Position numbers and translations under genes: made by a program
Shown here: one piece after another, positions 1 through 11,929 of the stretch
Position numbering within the stretch: the stretch's first letter is position 1
Layout: each line of letters starts with the position of its first letter
DNA from: Hyparrhenia diplandra
Taxonomy: Eukaryota > Streptophyta > Magnoliopsida > Poales > Poaceae
Assembly: GCA_015847255.1 (NCBI GenBank)
Contig: JADLZK010007652.1
Coordinates: 1 to 64,000 of the forward strand
Direction: 5' to 3'
Length of the DNA: 64,000 nucleotides
The notes under the pieces: generated by a model
Database searches by the model: none
What the model was told of the DNA's origin: nothing
The model's input: the letters and a program-made list of their open reading frames with translations, nothing else

Positions 1-117
1 AAATAATATCAACAGTTTGACTTTTACTTTTCAGAAGGCAGGAGTTTTGATAGAGCCTTCTTTGCTATAGTTTTTTCTTCTTTGCTGCCTGTCATCTTTT
101 GCACAGTAAAACAGCAA

Positions 118-330
118 CTAGCTTATGAGCTGGTGAAGCTGCTCCAGTTCCTGTAGTTGTTTAAGGAGGAGAGATGAAACAATGACAGTGAGGGACAAAC
201 GAATAGTACCTGCAACATCATATCTATCTCTGCTTGGCGGGATTTGATGAACATGCGAGTCAGCAACCCATAGTGAAGCAGCAAAATCTTTTGTCCACTC
301 CAACCGGTCGACGAGGGCATGCATATACTG
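118..330 (-). CDS. Possible terminal exon(s) of an unidentified minus-strand gene
   Basis: Reading leftwards there is an open stretch from about 330 to 210, then a GT-AG candidate intron (209-151), then a short exon ending at a TAG stop at 120-118. The spliced C-terminus would end ...DMMLQELEQLHQLIS, which looks like a short helix or coiled coil. An unspliced reading in another frame (501-118) is also open, so the frame is undecided. The 59-bp intron is short for a plant. I recognise no family. This may be the 3' end of a real gene or a chance ORF. Confidence 0.15.
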   Translation of the reverse strand, partial: QYMHALVDRLEWTKDFAASLWVADSHVHQIPPSRDRYDVAGTIRLSLTVIVSSLLLKQLQELEQLHQLIS

Positions 331-763
331 TAAACTCTTTCGAATGTTCATGGTATACTGACCGAGAAGACATGGAGGGACAAGATGATGCGGAGGAGTG
401 AATGTGTTTACTTTTCTCGCTCCGTTTGTCTTGTAATAGTCTACTGGTGTTGAAGTATGGTGAGTTTGGTTTACTATTTTGGTTGGGGTTAACTCACCCA
501 TCAGGCCGAGTCATGCTAGTGCCGCCTTACTTTCTCAACCATCTTAACAACGCCAGATTTCGCCAGGATAAATGGAAATGGGGAAGCCTCTTGTTCGAAA
601 AAATGCTCATCTATGCCCCATCGCACCCCGGTGCCCAACTCTTCTTCGTCCCCATTCTTTCTTGTTTGTTCCCCATACTCTGTCTCTCACCTTCACCTCC
701 GAAGTCTCCGGCGCGGGGGCGACTGGACCAACCCTAACACATAGCCGTCGGCGTGCTGGAGCC

Positions 764-1021
764 ATGTCGCACGCGCGCCTGCTGCGTACCCGTCTCCCCT
801 GCGCGCTCTGCCGGCGCCGTCCTCTTTGGTTCAGGAAGCGGCACAAGGTTGAGTCAAAGCCCTGCAGAAGCCTGAACGGGGTGAACTTTTTGATAGAACA
901 GGTGAGCTTATCTGACAGGAATGAATTCCATTTGTTGTGTGTTCTTTGGTTGCCGGCCTCTTTGCTGACTGAGAACTGAGATTGGTTTGCGTTTTTTCAG
1001 ACAACGGCGACGATTCTGTAG
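764..1021 (+). CDS. Candidate small spliced ORF, unrecognised
   Basis: An ATG at 764 opens a basic, Arg/Cys-rich reading of about 46 codons that ends at a good donor (CAG|GTGAGC at 900/901). A T-rich acceptor (TTTTTTCAG) lies just before 1001 and the joined frame stops at 1019-1021. The splice signals are plausible but the product (about 52 residues) matches no family I know. It could be the first exons of a non-coding transcript or chance. Confidence 0.1.
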
Positions 1022-2620
1022 TGAAAGAGTAGGCAGACGACTGCCGAGGAGGTCTGGCTGACGGTACGTATCACCGGTGCAGTGCTGACATTCAGCACAT
1101 TGTTCTAGGCTAGCATCGCATTTGTATGCAGTGCAGCAAGTGAGTGATGGGGAACAGCTGGGCGGAGGCGTGCTTTTGGTCGAGCCGTCTATCCGGCCGG
1201 CCGTAGCCACTGTTGCTTTCCTCCATCCGGCGGTCGGTCGCCTCCTTTCTTGTCTTGCCTGTCCGACTATTCAACGCCCGATCCAACAGCAGCGTATGCC
1301 CAGTCTCTCCAAGGCACAGGCACGGCCGGCCGCATGCATTTCCGCTAGCTCTCGTGCCGTGTCTGTCCGCGTACGGGAACGAACGCCTCGCGTCGCGTGG
1401 CTGTGCACCAACAGTGTGGTGGAATAGATCGATCGATCGATGAGCGTTCAGTGACAACGAGCCGCTGCCTCGCTGCGTCGCCATCGCAGAAAAAAGAGAG
1501 AACAAAAAGTGACACAGGCTCTTTTTTCCCCTTTGTTAAAACGATATAAAAACTGTAGTAGCACTAGTCTAACAGCATGATCCGAGCTACAAGTATATTT
1601 GGCCGGCCAGATGGCCGGCCTTATTTTGGGCTTGCATGCAGATGCAGCCATGCACATGCAAGTGTTGTTCGGTCAAACGCACACCGCAAGATTCCTTGAT
1701 GCGCCGGCCGGGTTTGGTCGTGAACATATGCAGGTTAGTCAAGACTCTAAGCACATGGATCAAGGCTTGAAGCACTTTCTTTGACCAAGATTTCTCACTA
1801 GCATAGTGTACAGCTAGCTAGCTAGGGTTTGGCGTTTGTTTCAGTACTTCTTCTTCATGCCCTCCGGTCTACCACGGCACAGTGGACACCCAGAGCATAT
1901 GCTCCTGAACTACGTGATACGCCCCTTTAATGAACCACAAGTGATAGACGATTGCTGATCCGCGTCGTACTTCTTCAAAGCCGCTACGCATCGGTAGTCA
2001 AGTCGGGCTAACACCTGGACACACGCCAGACGCGCTGGCTTCACACGGGCGAGCGATACGCTCCTCGAAGAAAATTTAACTTTCCCCGGCACAGTGAAAG
2101 TGAAACCCTAGTCCTCGATCTCAGGTCGTCAGCAGAAACTACTGCTACAGCCTACAGCTTTGGCCTTGATTGTTCTGCAAGCCAAAGCATTGGGGAACAA
2201 GTCAAAACCTCGAGACCTTTCCTCGATCACAGTGCGTCTTTTTAGAATAGAGAATACAGAATTAGTAATCCTAATGCTCGGTAATGCAGACGCAAATCCG
2301 CCAGAGCTGCGATGAAAGGTTGCCATCGTCCGGCCCGCCCTGCCGGTCGGCCAAGACTTTCAACTCCTCCGGTGAGAACCATTTTAGGAACACCTCTTCT
2401 TCCGGTAAAGTAATAAGCTGCAGTAACCATCACTTCACAGTTTCACGCTTCCCAGTGAATGAACGGAAACAAAGTCCACGGCCACAGCCGGTGTGCCGTG
2501 CCCTGGAAGCCTGCCCGGCCGGCCCATTCCGGACGGACGCGCGTTCCCATGGCCCAACACCGCACAACGGCCCACTCGTGAGCCCCACTTCCATGTGGGC
2601 CAGGCCTCACCGTGTCTCCC
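1022..2620. other. Intergenic region, no supported gene
   Basis: Mixed-composition sequence with several GGCCGGCC palindromes and a GATC tandem run near 1429-1442. ORFs here are short and overlap on both strands. The last few hundred bases become GC-rich and are probably the upstream promoter region of the glutathione S-transferase gene. Confidence 0.5.
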
Positions 2621-2628
2621 CCCCGCTC

Positions 2629-2636
2629 TATATAAA
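2629..2636 (+). promoter_or_regulatory. TATA box of the glutathione S-transferase gene
   Basis: TATATAAA lies in a C-rich context 133 bases upstream of the predicted ATG at 2769. That leaves a 5' leader of about 100 bases if transcription starts some 30 bases downstream. Position and sequence are typical of a plant core promoter. Confidence 0.6.
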
Positions 2637-2768
2637 CCCGCCACTCCCCGCCGAGGAGCTCGCAACGAAGTCAGGACAGGACACCACCACCACCACCATT
2701 AGCTCTACTCCAAGAGGAAAGAGAGCTAGCAATAGCATCCTGAGTGTGTGTTGGGAGCCAACCAAGCC

Positions 2769-3724
2769 ATGGAGAAGACGACGTCCGCGAATGCCATCCC
2801 GGCGGCGGCGCCGCTGAAGCTGTTCGGGTCGGGCGAGCTCGTACATCGCACCGCGTGCAGCTGGCGCTGCGGCTCAAGGGCCTGGAGTTCGAGTACCTGA
2901 GGAGGACCTCGGGAACAAGAGCGACGACCTGCTCCGCCACAACCCCGTGCACAAGAAGGTGCCCGTCCTCGTCCACGGCGAACGCGCGCCCCGGAGTCCG
3001 TCATCATCCTGCAGTACCTCGACGACGCATGGCCGGAGACCTCGCCCGCTCCTCCCCGCCGACGCTCTTTTGACCGCGCGCTCGCGCGCTTCTGGTGCCA
3101 CTTCGCCGACGACAAGGTACGTACGTACGCCGTCGCCGGTTCTTCCTTGCCGGGGCCTTGGGATGCACACACACACGTGTTCCTGTGTCTGAAAAGATGC
3201 CTGATCTGACACGTACGTACGCGCGGTTCGTTTCGCTGAAAATGGTGGTTGCATTGCAGCTCGGTCCGGCGGTGGGCGCGGTGTTCGCGTCGACGGGTGA
3301 GGACCAGGAGGCGGCGGTGCGTCAGGTGCACGAGAACCTGGCGCTGCTGGAGGCCGAGCTCCGCGACGGCGCGTTCAAGGGCCGGCGCTTCTTCGGCGGC
3401 GACGAGGTGGGACTCCTGGACGTCGTCCTGGGCTGCGGCCCTACTGGCTCGCCGTGTTCGAGGACGTCACCGGCTCCGCCTCGTGGACGCCGACGCGTTC
3501 CCGCGCTTCCACGCCTGGCTCCGCGACTTCGAGGCCCTGGACGAGGTCCGCGAGACCATCCCCGCCGTCGACCGCCTCCTCGAGTACGCGCGCGGACTCC
3601 GTCACATGCTCCTCGGTTCGCTGGCGCCGGCGCCGCGGCCGCACCCTCCGCCGCCGACGCCCCCACTGCGGCCACCACCGCCGCTCCGGCGGCCGCGGCG
3701 GCTGACATCGCCGTCGACATCTGA
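2769..3724 (+). CDS. Tau-class glutathione S-transferase, reading frame broken by indels
   Basis: Conjugates glutathione to electrophiles such as herbicides and stress products in the cytosol; plant-specific tau class. Exon 1 (2769-3116) carries the thioredoxin-like N-terminal domain: the core ...HRVQLALRLKGLEFEY, then the glutathione-site stretch HNPVHKKVPVLVHG, then ESVIILQYLDDAWPE. An intron (GTACGT...TTGCAG, 3117-3259) sits at the usual single tau-class intron position after ...FADDK. Exon 2 (3260-3724) encodes the helical C-terminal domain (RRFFGGDEVGLLDVVLG, FPRFHAWLRDFEALDEV, ETIPAVDRLLEYAR). It ends in an unusual Ala/Pro-rich tail, ...AAADIAVDI. The conserved protein jumps frame at least seven times, nearly always by one base. 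About three jumps are in exon 2, near 3441, 3473 and 3640. No stop codons appear inside the conserved blocks when the right frame is followed. Either uncorrected assembly indels or a young pseudogene. Family assignment is firm; intactness is not. Confidence 0.85.
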
Positions 3725-3875
3725 ACGCACGTACGGCGTCGTCGGTACGGTCTCCGGCGCCTGGCGTTTGTGCCAGCGCGCGACGTCCGTCTAGTGATCA
3801 GTAGCTAGGTAGTATAGTTTGCCGTGTCGATGTCGATCGCGCCATGTGTGGTGCCTGCCGAGCCGTGCTGCGTGC

Positions 3876-3952
3876 CTGCCGGCCGGCCTGGAATGCGCTG
3901 CTGCTGGTGGAGCCTGCCGGCCGGCTGGCCTGGAGTGCTGCTGCTGCTGCCA
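3876..3952 (+). repeat. Short tandem duplication in the GST 3' flank
   Basis: Two adjacent units of about 37 bases, each beginning CCTGCCGGCCGG and running into a CTG-rich stretch (from 3876 and from 3913). It lies in the presumed 3' UTR or just beyond. Confidence 0.5.
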
Positions 3953-5635
3953 CCACCACACAGTTAATTTGGCGCAGTTTGTCTAGGTGTCGAGTGTGTT
4001 TTCTTCCAACGTCCGTCCAGTTAATCTCTGTTTACTGCGACTTGGTTCTTGTGTGTCTGAGACAAATCTCGTGTGTTTGTATCTATCTACTTAGCAGCAG
4101 TTTAAATGTTATTACTAGTCATGTGATCCAGGTAATTTCTTCATGAGATTGTGATCAATTTTACTGCAACAGGACAGGAGTGTACCACGTAGTACCAATA
4201 ATTTATACCGACAGTTAACTGTAGTAGCCATTAACCTTCCGTGGTTACAGTAGATAGATTAAGTTTGATCCGAATTAACTGCGCCGGTTAATGCGCGTGT
4301 CAGCACAGCACGATGGTGCTCTCGCTAGCTAGTGCCCAGTACTACTAGTACTGCAGAGCAACTAATGAAGCGTCAATATAGGCCCCGATCGATTTCCCTA
4401 CTCGATCCCATGCTGTTCTGTTGAGAATTGATGGCTGCTCGTGTTTTGCCCTGAATCGCCCGTGCAGGGGTGACCGACCATTCATGCCCCTGCCCTGCCC
4501 GAATGCAACTGCAAGCAGCGTCGATCGATTCGTCTCGTGCGGTGCGTTGATGACGATGCATGGTACAAACACGTGGAATGGAGGGGTAACTGAGCGCCGG
4601 AATCGGTCGAATCAGTATCACCGATCAGGCCTTGTTTAGATGGCAAAATATTTGAACCGAACGTCACATCGCATTAATCAGAAGACGTTTTGTTTGTTAG
4701 TGGTAAATATCATCCTACCAGATGGAAAGAACTGAGCTTTTTAAAAAGAATCGCCCCGTGAATGCACATCTAAATTAGTTATTTTTTATAATTTAATACC
4801 AAAACATACGCCTTTTGGTGTATTTTACCTACATTTGCCGTTAGAAACTTTACATCTAAAAAGGCATATCGTTTTGATCCATGCTAAAATCCTTCTGACA
4901 GTGTTCCCTCCGTCCATTTCATTTTGCAACTATGTCAAAGTCGGAGAAAAAGGTTCAAAAAATTTGTTAAAATACGCGGCAACATCTAAACAAATAAAGT
5001 TAATTTTTAGATTTTAATAAAGACTTTGATCCAAGATAAAAATTTTTTTATGATAGTAGATGCCATTGCAAATCGCAAGCCTGCAAGGGGAACGAGTAGG
5101 GGACGGACAAAGACGGACGGTAGATTAATGGCAATAATCCGCACAAACGTAGCGCGCCGTGACAAAGCATTTCGAAACCGCACGCACGAGCTGCCGCGGC
5201 AGGCTGCAGGTGGTGGTGGTAGTAGCGCTAGCGCCGAGCGGCATCAATTACGGCAGCAGCAGCTACTAGAAATTAGTGCCGGGGCAGGGTGTAAGAGAAT
5301 CCGAAGCACAGGAGGTCGCCGCGCACGCTGACACGCACGGGCACGGCCACCGCACGCTCCCGCTGGTTTGAAACGGCACCGGCGGAAGCGGACGGGGACC
5401 AGAAGGCGCTGCTCGCTGCCGTGGCTCCGTGCGGCGTCGCGCACGTGAACGGCGCTGCATGTGGCCTGCGCTGCGCCGGCGATTCTGTGGCGGCAGGGCG
5501 GCCTCATTATTCTTGCCGCAGCCGGGCCGATCGAGCATCATGCGATCCGCGCCGCGCACGTACCCATTTACTCGCTCGTTCAGAGTCACACATCACACGC
5601 CGAGTTAATGAACATTCAACAGAGATGAGCTCGTC
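3953..5635. other. Intergenic region with MITE-like scraps
   Basis: No gene supported. Around 4629 the sequence GGCCTTGTTTAG resembles the end of common grass MITEs. Around 4909 CCCTCCGTCC resembles a Stowaway terminus. No matching opposite ends were found, so neither is called as a complete element. Confidence 0.4.
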
Positions 5636-5656
5636 AAAAAAAAAAAAAAAAAAAAA
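5636..5656 (+). repeat. Poly(A) tract of 21
   Basis: Uninterrupted run of 21 adenines. No upstream retroelement sequence or flanking duplication was recognised, so it may be a simple repeat. Confidence 0.8.
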
Positions 5657-5869
5657 GACGACCTCCGTCCTACTCGTCGCACCTCTTTTCTTTATTTTGA
5701 ACAGTGACGTGCTCCGTTTTATTTTTTATATATCTTTTTTTTTTTGTAAAGTTTCTATTTTGTAATATGTTGTGTTTGCGAGCTCTTGGGACCATCAACG
5801 AGCGTGGAATCTATACGGTCATCGTGCTGGTCGGTCTATTGTATTTGGGCGCTCACCGCTGTGGGTCGT

Positions 5870-6920
5870 GTCATGCGTGGCCTCGTGTTGTCGGGCGTGA
5901 TAGTCGTCGCTGGTATGTGGCCTGACCGGTCATCCTCGAAAGGCCCATTGCCATCGCCGGCGTCGAGCCCCGGTCATTCCTGGAGAGATTTCCCCACAGT
6001 CGACGACGCCGGTGGCTCCGCGGACCCACGCCCTTCGCTGCCTCTGGACCGCGGGTCCTAGAGGGCCCGGTCGGACCTCGGGGCCCACACCCGGGAGGAG
6101 CTTCTTCAGGACCCTCATCGCCCACCTTCGGCTGGAGGAGCACCGGTAGCTGGGGTGGCAGAGCCAGCAACAACGGAGGTGCACGATTCGAGGCCCAAGC
6201 AGCGGACTCACCAGGCCGCGATCGACGGCGGCGCGGAACACCCGGCGGGCGCGACCATGGTAGGCGTCGGCTCGTGGGCACGCCCGCCGGCCGCCGGCCG
6301 CGTGGCCGTCGGCGGCCGAGTTGGCGTCGCTGCGGGCAAAGGCGCCACATGGGCAAGCCATCGAGATCCCCGTGTTGGCGGCGATCGCCACGAGGCGTGG
6401 CGCGTTGGACTGATGATGATGGATGCCGCCGCCGCCACCGGGGCTTCAGTGCTCGCATACAAGGACGCCGGGTTGGACCGGGGCGACCGTGTGATGGGCG
6501 GGCGATACGAGCGCTTTCGGCCGACGCTGTTCGAGGGTTCGCCACATGGGTGCTCAAGAAGGCCACCACTCCTCGCAGCTAGCACGCCTCGCAACACCCC
6601 TCGCTAGCGGACTCAAGGTCTACTACCACCGCTCGGCCCCGCCAGAGCGCTGGTGATAGCAAACAGAAGCCGCCACGTAACGCCCCCGGGTCGCCAGTTT
6701 AGGGGAAGCCCCTCATCTTGGCGCGGCTGGGCGGAGGCCAAGCCGGAGTACGATGCCATGTTCGGCGACGCACCCTCGCGGAGGCGATGCCGAGTCGCTA
6801 CGTGAGCTCTTCCCCGACCTCGCGACGCCCTGGGCGATCCGGCGGCGCGCTGGGCACTCACAAGCATGAGCGCCACCGCCGATCCACGGATCCGCTTGGC
6901 GACGCCGCGCAATATAAGTT
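5870..6920. other. GC-rich block with long overlapping ORFs, no recognised product
   Basis: ORFs of up to 232 codons exist in several frames on both strands. The translations are Arg/Pro/Ala/Gly-rich and mutually overlapping, as expected from GC-rich DNA lacking stops. None shows a domain I recognise. The block directly precedes an L1-like 3' tail, so it may be part of a degraded transposable element; that is inference from position only. Confidence 0.35.
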
Positions 6921-7035
6921 GTCTAACTGTGAGTAATCCGCTTAGAATGAAAGGTTGGGGAGTGACGATAATGTAATATCCTAACTCCGAAACGCCAGCG
7001 ACGGCGGCAATGCTTGGATGATAAAAACTCTTCTC

Positions 7036-7084
7036 TTAAATACAAAGATGCGCAAAATTTTTCGTGATTCGTAAAAAAAAAAAG
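7036..7084 (+). mobile_element. 3' end of an L1-like (LINE) retroelement
   Basis: The sequence AATACAAAGATGCGCAAA, a short T-rich piece and then a 12-A tail resembles the 3' terminus of grass L1 elements. A related tail, also followed by poly(A), occurs at 42439-42490. No target duplication was found here and the body upstream is not recognisable. Confidence 0.4.
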
Positions 7085-7806
7085 TTGTTTGCTTGAACTG
7101 TTTTACCCATATTGATTCATTTTGGTACATAAATTCTAAGTATACCGTGACCTCATTCCCTAAACAGACCATTGATTTGTCATGATTTTATTTAACTACT
7201 ATCAAACATACACGTGTATTGCAATAGGACATATGACCTGATGTCTAGTCACAGCTGGTAACTTGCATTTCGATATTTAATCAATGATCTCGTCTTACGT
7301 TAATTCTTCCCAGAAATGAACTCCCCTTATACTGCTCTAATTTGCATAGGCTTGGGAAGCTAGAGATTCATCCCTACTGCACGCGATGCCTCGATAAAAG
7401 ACTTAATAAAAAAACTTTAAAAAAATATATTTTTTTAGTATATAACATTTTTTTAAAAAAACATAAATCATTCAAGTATATTTAATGTGGTGTCCTTTCA
7501 AATCTTAAGCACAAACACAAAATTAGAATTTAGTTTCAGTTAGCATTTAAAAATAGTTTTAATTCTGGACATTTTTTTAACATTGTTTAATAACACTTTC
7601 ATGTCATTTTTTTGAACCTCACTCACGAAAAACAAGTTAGATGGAACATATCACCGTGCAGGGATAAACAAAAAAAGATGTGTTGGAGCAAACTATGGAA
7701 CTGGACAAGCAGATAGGGGATGGAGGGAGCTAACTTGAATGTTGGGACGGATCTAGCGATGCAGCAAGGAAGGAGTAGAGGGTGGTAGGGGAGGGGAGGG
7801 CTCATT

Positions 7807-7834
7807 CCCCCCCCCCCCACACACACACACACAC
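7807..7834 (+). repeat. Poly(C) plus (AC)n microsatellite
   Basis: Twelve cytosines followed by about eight AC units. Confidence 0.85.
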
Positions 7835-9836
7835 TTCATCAAGCACATCAATTTGTCCAGGCCGTAATTGGCCATCAAATACGACTTTATTAGTCTCATC
7901 ATCAAGGAACTTTAACCTTCTAGGGAGTACTTGGATCGCATGAATGAAAAACAAAGGAATAGCAAGGGCGAAGTAGTATGGTTGCATGGGATGCGAATGC
8001 GAGAGCAAAGCTAGCATTGCATGGTCATACTTAGCTAATCATCTGTCCCCAGCTGTGTTAGTACCTTAACGCGCAGCATGCTACCTCACACACCATGAGA
8101 AAACCATGGAGTGGATATTTCCATTCATGTGAAAACGTGAAGGGACTAAAGTATTCCATAAGGGTGCTTTCTTGTGTTCCAAACGGCATTGTTGCTTTCC
8201 TTTACTACGTTTCCTTTTCTTTGAATTTTCTATGAAAATCTCGTAATCCAAACGACATCCTAGAAATATTTCAGATATGGGGCTTATGTTTATGCATGTA
8301 AACACATCAATAATATGCCCTGTATAAAATATATTTTCATATTCATCTTTCCACAGATGATTATTTCAAAAATAAAATGTCATAAAACATAGAGTTCTAT
8401 ATCAACGGAAAGTCATAATGTGACGTTAAAGAGTAAAGGTACTGAATTTGGCTCTCGTTGAGAGAAGCCCTGTCTTGTGCACGACGGACACCCGTGTTGA
8501 GTGGAGTAGGCAGGATTCGAAGCCCCTCTTGGTATATTCATTGACTACGATGGGGATAGAATGAAATGTAGCTGTGACAACGACTCCTTAGTATCGTGGT
8601 GTAATGCGTACATATACACGGAGGTATAAAAAATGTTTTCGCCAAAATCTTGGGTATTCCACACGAACACAGGTGTTGTCCTTTTGTGGATTGTGTGTGT
8701 GTGTTTAAGAGATTGTTGATCATGGTCTCAATCGAACCCCTTCGGGCATTGGCTCTGGTTGTAACTCCAAGCGCGGCTTTTTCAAGTGATGAGAAGAGCG
8801 TAGGAGTATCAACTGGCAGACATGGCCGGACTCATACCATTCCAGGTAGATTGGTGATGTTCCTTTTGACCCGCAGCTAGCGTGCCAATAACGATGGTAG
8901 GGTTTCGTTTTTAAAAAATAATGCTGGTACGGTCGGTTGCGGTCTTGCGGATCACTAGTTCACTACAGACACAAACATATCCAGACACAGATCGCTGGCG
9001 CTTTGCTGAGGAGGATCAAACGTGTCTCTCCTCATCCCGTCTTATTCTCTCGAGGAGTCGATAGGGCTCCTTTTAAGCTTTGTACAATATATCCGTCCAC
9101 GCATCTGGTCTGGTCGACAAGGCGAGTGCGTGCTCTGAGCCTGCTGATGACCTCTGTGCCCAAGTCCACCGGTGCTCTGCTGCTCCCCATCACAGCCGGC
9201 TTCCACCATGCTTTGTTCTGCGGATGATGCACTTCTGAACAAATGACGACGACGACAACTTGTGAGGGCGCGATTTTTTTGAATGCATGATTCGCGACAA
9301 AAAGGGGATCGAGGCAGCAGTACGTATAGTCGATCCCATGAACGCTTTCGTGACTCATCCACAGCAGAAGGTCTGTGGACGTACTCGTGGGGCAGCGGCT
9401 CATCCTCTCCGGTTGCTGCCGGTCACCGGATCAGCGCAGCCCGCTGGCTACGTTTCAAATTAAACGAACCCACGATCTAGGTATTTCAGTGTGAAACATG
9501 TTTGCATTATTAAAAAAAAAAATTTAAAAACAGACCATGGTTTCCCTTTTGACTTCGCTCAATAGGTATTTCAGCGTGATCAAAGATCGGTCGCCGGTCG
9601 GCGTCGGCCTGCATCTCAGTCAGAAGATAAAAATCGCTTAAGACCATCTGCACTGGCAAACTGTAAAGGCCCGGTAAACGTCTATACCGGAGAAAAACTC
9701 TGCAGCGGGGAACGTTATACCCCCGGTCCCGTTCGGCTCGCGGTTTCTGGAAATTGAGCGGAACAACGGAGCCTGCGCGGGCGTACGGCTGTCAGGTGCA
9801 TGAGAGAGATGTGAGGAGTTAAAGCATGCAAACCAC

Positions 9837-9930
9837 GGGCCCCACTGATTTAGGTAAATAAAAATTGTTATAACTTGCAAACCAAAGAACCAAATTAAAT
9901 TTTGATTGCACCATTAAATAAAGTTTTTTC
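9837..9930 (+). repeat. Dispersed repeat related to 63240-63330
   Basis: Both sites begin CGGGCCCCAC and share a TTATAACT...CAAACTAAA-like core followed by AAATTAAATTTT. This suggests two diverged copies of one small element. No terminal repeats were defined, so the class is unknown. Confidence 0.4.
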
Positions 9931-11309
9931 AATAAATCGATAAAATAAGCTATTATTGATGATGTAGCAGTAGAGATATAAAAAGGATGACTGTACGTGG
10001 TTAACTGCTAGGATGATAGAAGGTAAACAGAGAACCGTGATTACTCTCGTGTCTCTCGTGCTGCCATACCACCACGTTTGCAGGGTTAGTGGAAAACGCC
10101 ACAGTCCTTGAGCAGGGAGGGAGACCAGAGGAAAAAGCTAGCTCTGCATCGTACGTACAAATTGACCTGTCATTGCACATTACTGAGGTACTATGCTTCA
10201 GAATTGATAGAATCGTCTGTCTTCCATGCATGCATGTTTATCAAGGAAAGGAACTATCAAACCCTTTTCACACACACGCGCACGGCGTAGTCGGGACCGA
10301 ATGCGAAGCTGCTTTGCCTCGCCAAAGCGGTGGGTGGAGTCAGCGTACAAAGGGCACGATTGGGTGGTGGTCATTGACAATAATCGGAACCCAGCGGCAG
10401 CACAGTACTGGTACTCGACAGTGCTCAGCCCCCGCGGCCGGGGAAAACGCATCCATGCATGATGCGCGCCATGGAACAAGTTTATTATATGCCCCATGCT
10501 GATTAATTGATTTTGGACCAGTTTGGGTGGGACAATGATTATACAAGAAAATCTCAATCCCATACAAACAGGTTAAAACTCGAGTAAATTCCCGGCTCAA
10601 AAATGAAAACCTTTCCAATAAAACTCGCGGAGGCAGCAGTAGCTCAGATCTTGCAAAATTTCCTGGGCTAGCTTTGCAAATTCCCAAGAAAATACCTGGG
10701 ACTACCTCTCCATACTTACTAGAAAGCTCCAAAGGACTGAGTCCAACCATTGATAGACAAAATCTGAGCAAGATACCAGGATGGAAGGGACCTTGGTAAT
10801 TAAAAACTGCTCTATCCTCGCAACCGATCTACCATATGAACGTTTTTTTTTTTCCAGAACAAAAATGGCACATATGAAAAATCGATCGTTTGAGAAGAAG
10901 CTTTCTCTAGGGAGGAGAAACCCCAGACAAAGTGTATGGATGACATTCCCTAGTAAATTGGCAAACATCATGCCTGTGAAAGAGAAAGGGTGGGCTGGGA
11001 ATACTGGACCTTGAGAGATTCACTAGACTAGAGCATTGTGGTTGAGGTGGTCATGGTTTTAGTGGAAACATAAAGAGTGTGGAACGCACTGGACCTACCT
11101 TGTGACTTGCCTGATTGCCTGACCGGAATCTATTTACAGCTTCAACTGAGGTCACGCTTGGAGACGGCAACACGGCCAGCTTTTGGACGTCGTTTGGATG
11201 AATGGCAAAACACAAGTGTGGCGCCAACACTTCCTTAAGTCAAAGAGGAAAAAAAAAAATTTGACCGTACACAAGACTCTGCATGAAAATAGATGGGTCA
11301 CACACTTGC

Positions 11310-11660
11310 TCCCCTAAAAATAACCAAAAGATACATGAATTCGTTGCACTATGGGAACAACTTAATGAGCTATCAACTGCAGGAGGGATAGGAAGAGTCA
11401 ATTCGATGGAGATTTTGCATGGACGTTACTACAGCAAGCTGAAGCTAACACCAATATAGAAAGCACAAGTAGAACCCAAATGTCGGTTTTTTGCATGGAC
11501 GTTACTACATAAGAAGATTTTGACCCATAACAATTTGGGGAAAAGAAACTAGCCAAATGACCCAGTTTGCAAAATTTAGCTTGAACCCAACTTGAACCAC
11601 CGACACATATTTGTAAGGACTATCCTTACTAAAAATAGATTTTGCTAACCATGATTATAG
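11310..11660 (+). mobile_element. LINE remnant: reverse-transcriptase zinc-binding (zf-RVT) region
   Basis: Read across frames, the translation shows the plant L1 C-terminal signature: FVALWEQLNEL, then KLTPI.KAQVEPKCR, then KKILTHNNLGKRN.PNDPVCKI, then PTHICKDYPY. The Cys/His pattern matches the zf-RVT domain that follows LINE reverse transcriptases in plants. In-frame stops and frameshifts show it is dead. Only this 3' coding part is present; no reverse transcriptase core was seen upstream. Confidence 0.6.
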
Positions 11661-11798
11661 ATTTCGCTTTGTTTTACTACAAGAATTTGGTCTAATATCA
11701 TCACAAATCATATGCTATTATGAGACAAGAAATAAAATTAAAAAAAAAATTGAAGACATAATGATACATTGATTTAAGTTTGAGTTCGAGGAGGAACA

Positions 11799-11929
11799 TC
11801 CACCAAAGCGTTGCCACACAAAGACAAGTTTGAAGATGGATTCACCAAAGCGTTGCCACAACACAAGTTTGAAGAGTTTAGGCACAATCTAAAACCTTAT
11901 AAAACAAATAGGTATAGATTGAGAGGGGA
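11799..11929 (+). mobile_element. 3' internal scrap of a second, tandem copia copy
   Basis: This stretch is nearly the same as the end of the copia RNase H region and polypurine tract at 22206-22297, and abuts the left LTR exactly as the internal region abuts the right LTR. It contains a local duplication of a block with the core CACCAAAGCGTTGCCACA. It shows that another copy of the element once lay immediately to the left and shared the LTR at 11930-12191. Confidence 0.7.

Larger units (their letters stand above)
7085..11309. other. Intergenic region, no supported gene
   Basis: AT-rich and mixed sequence with only short ORFs. It contains a C12 plus (AC)8 microsatellite at 7807-7834 and a dispersed repeat at 9837-9930. 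Nothing else was recognised. Confidence 0.5.

Noticed and set aside
2683..2702. Run encoding six histidines upstream of the GST start
   Set aside because: It is a CACCAC simple repeat in the 5' leader; the start at 2769 matches the GST N-terminus.
5871..6569. 232-codon minus-strand ORF
   Set aside because: Arg/Pro-rich, overlaps several equally long ORFs on both strands, and has no domain. Explained by high GC content.
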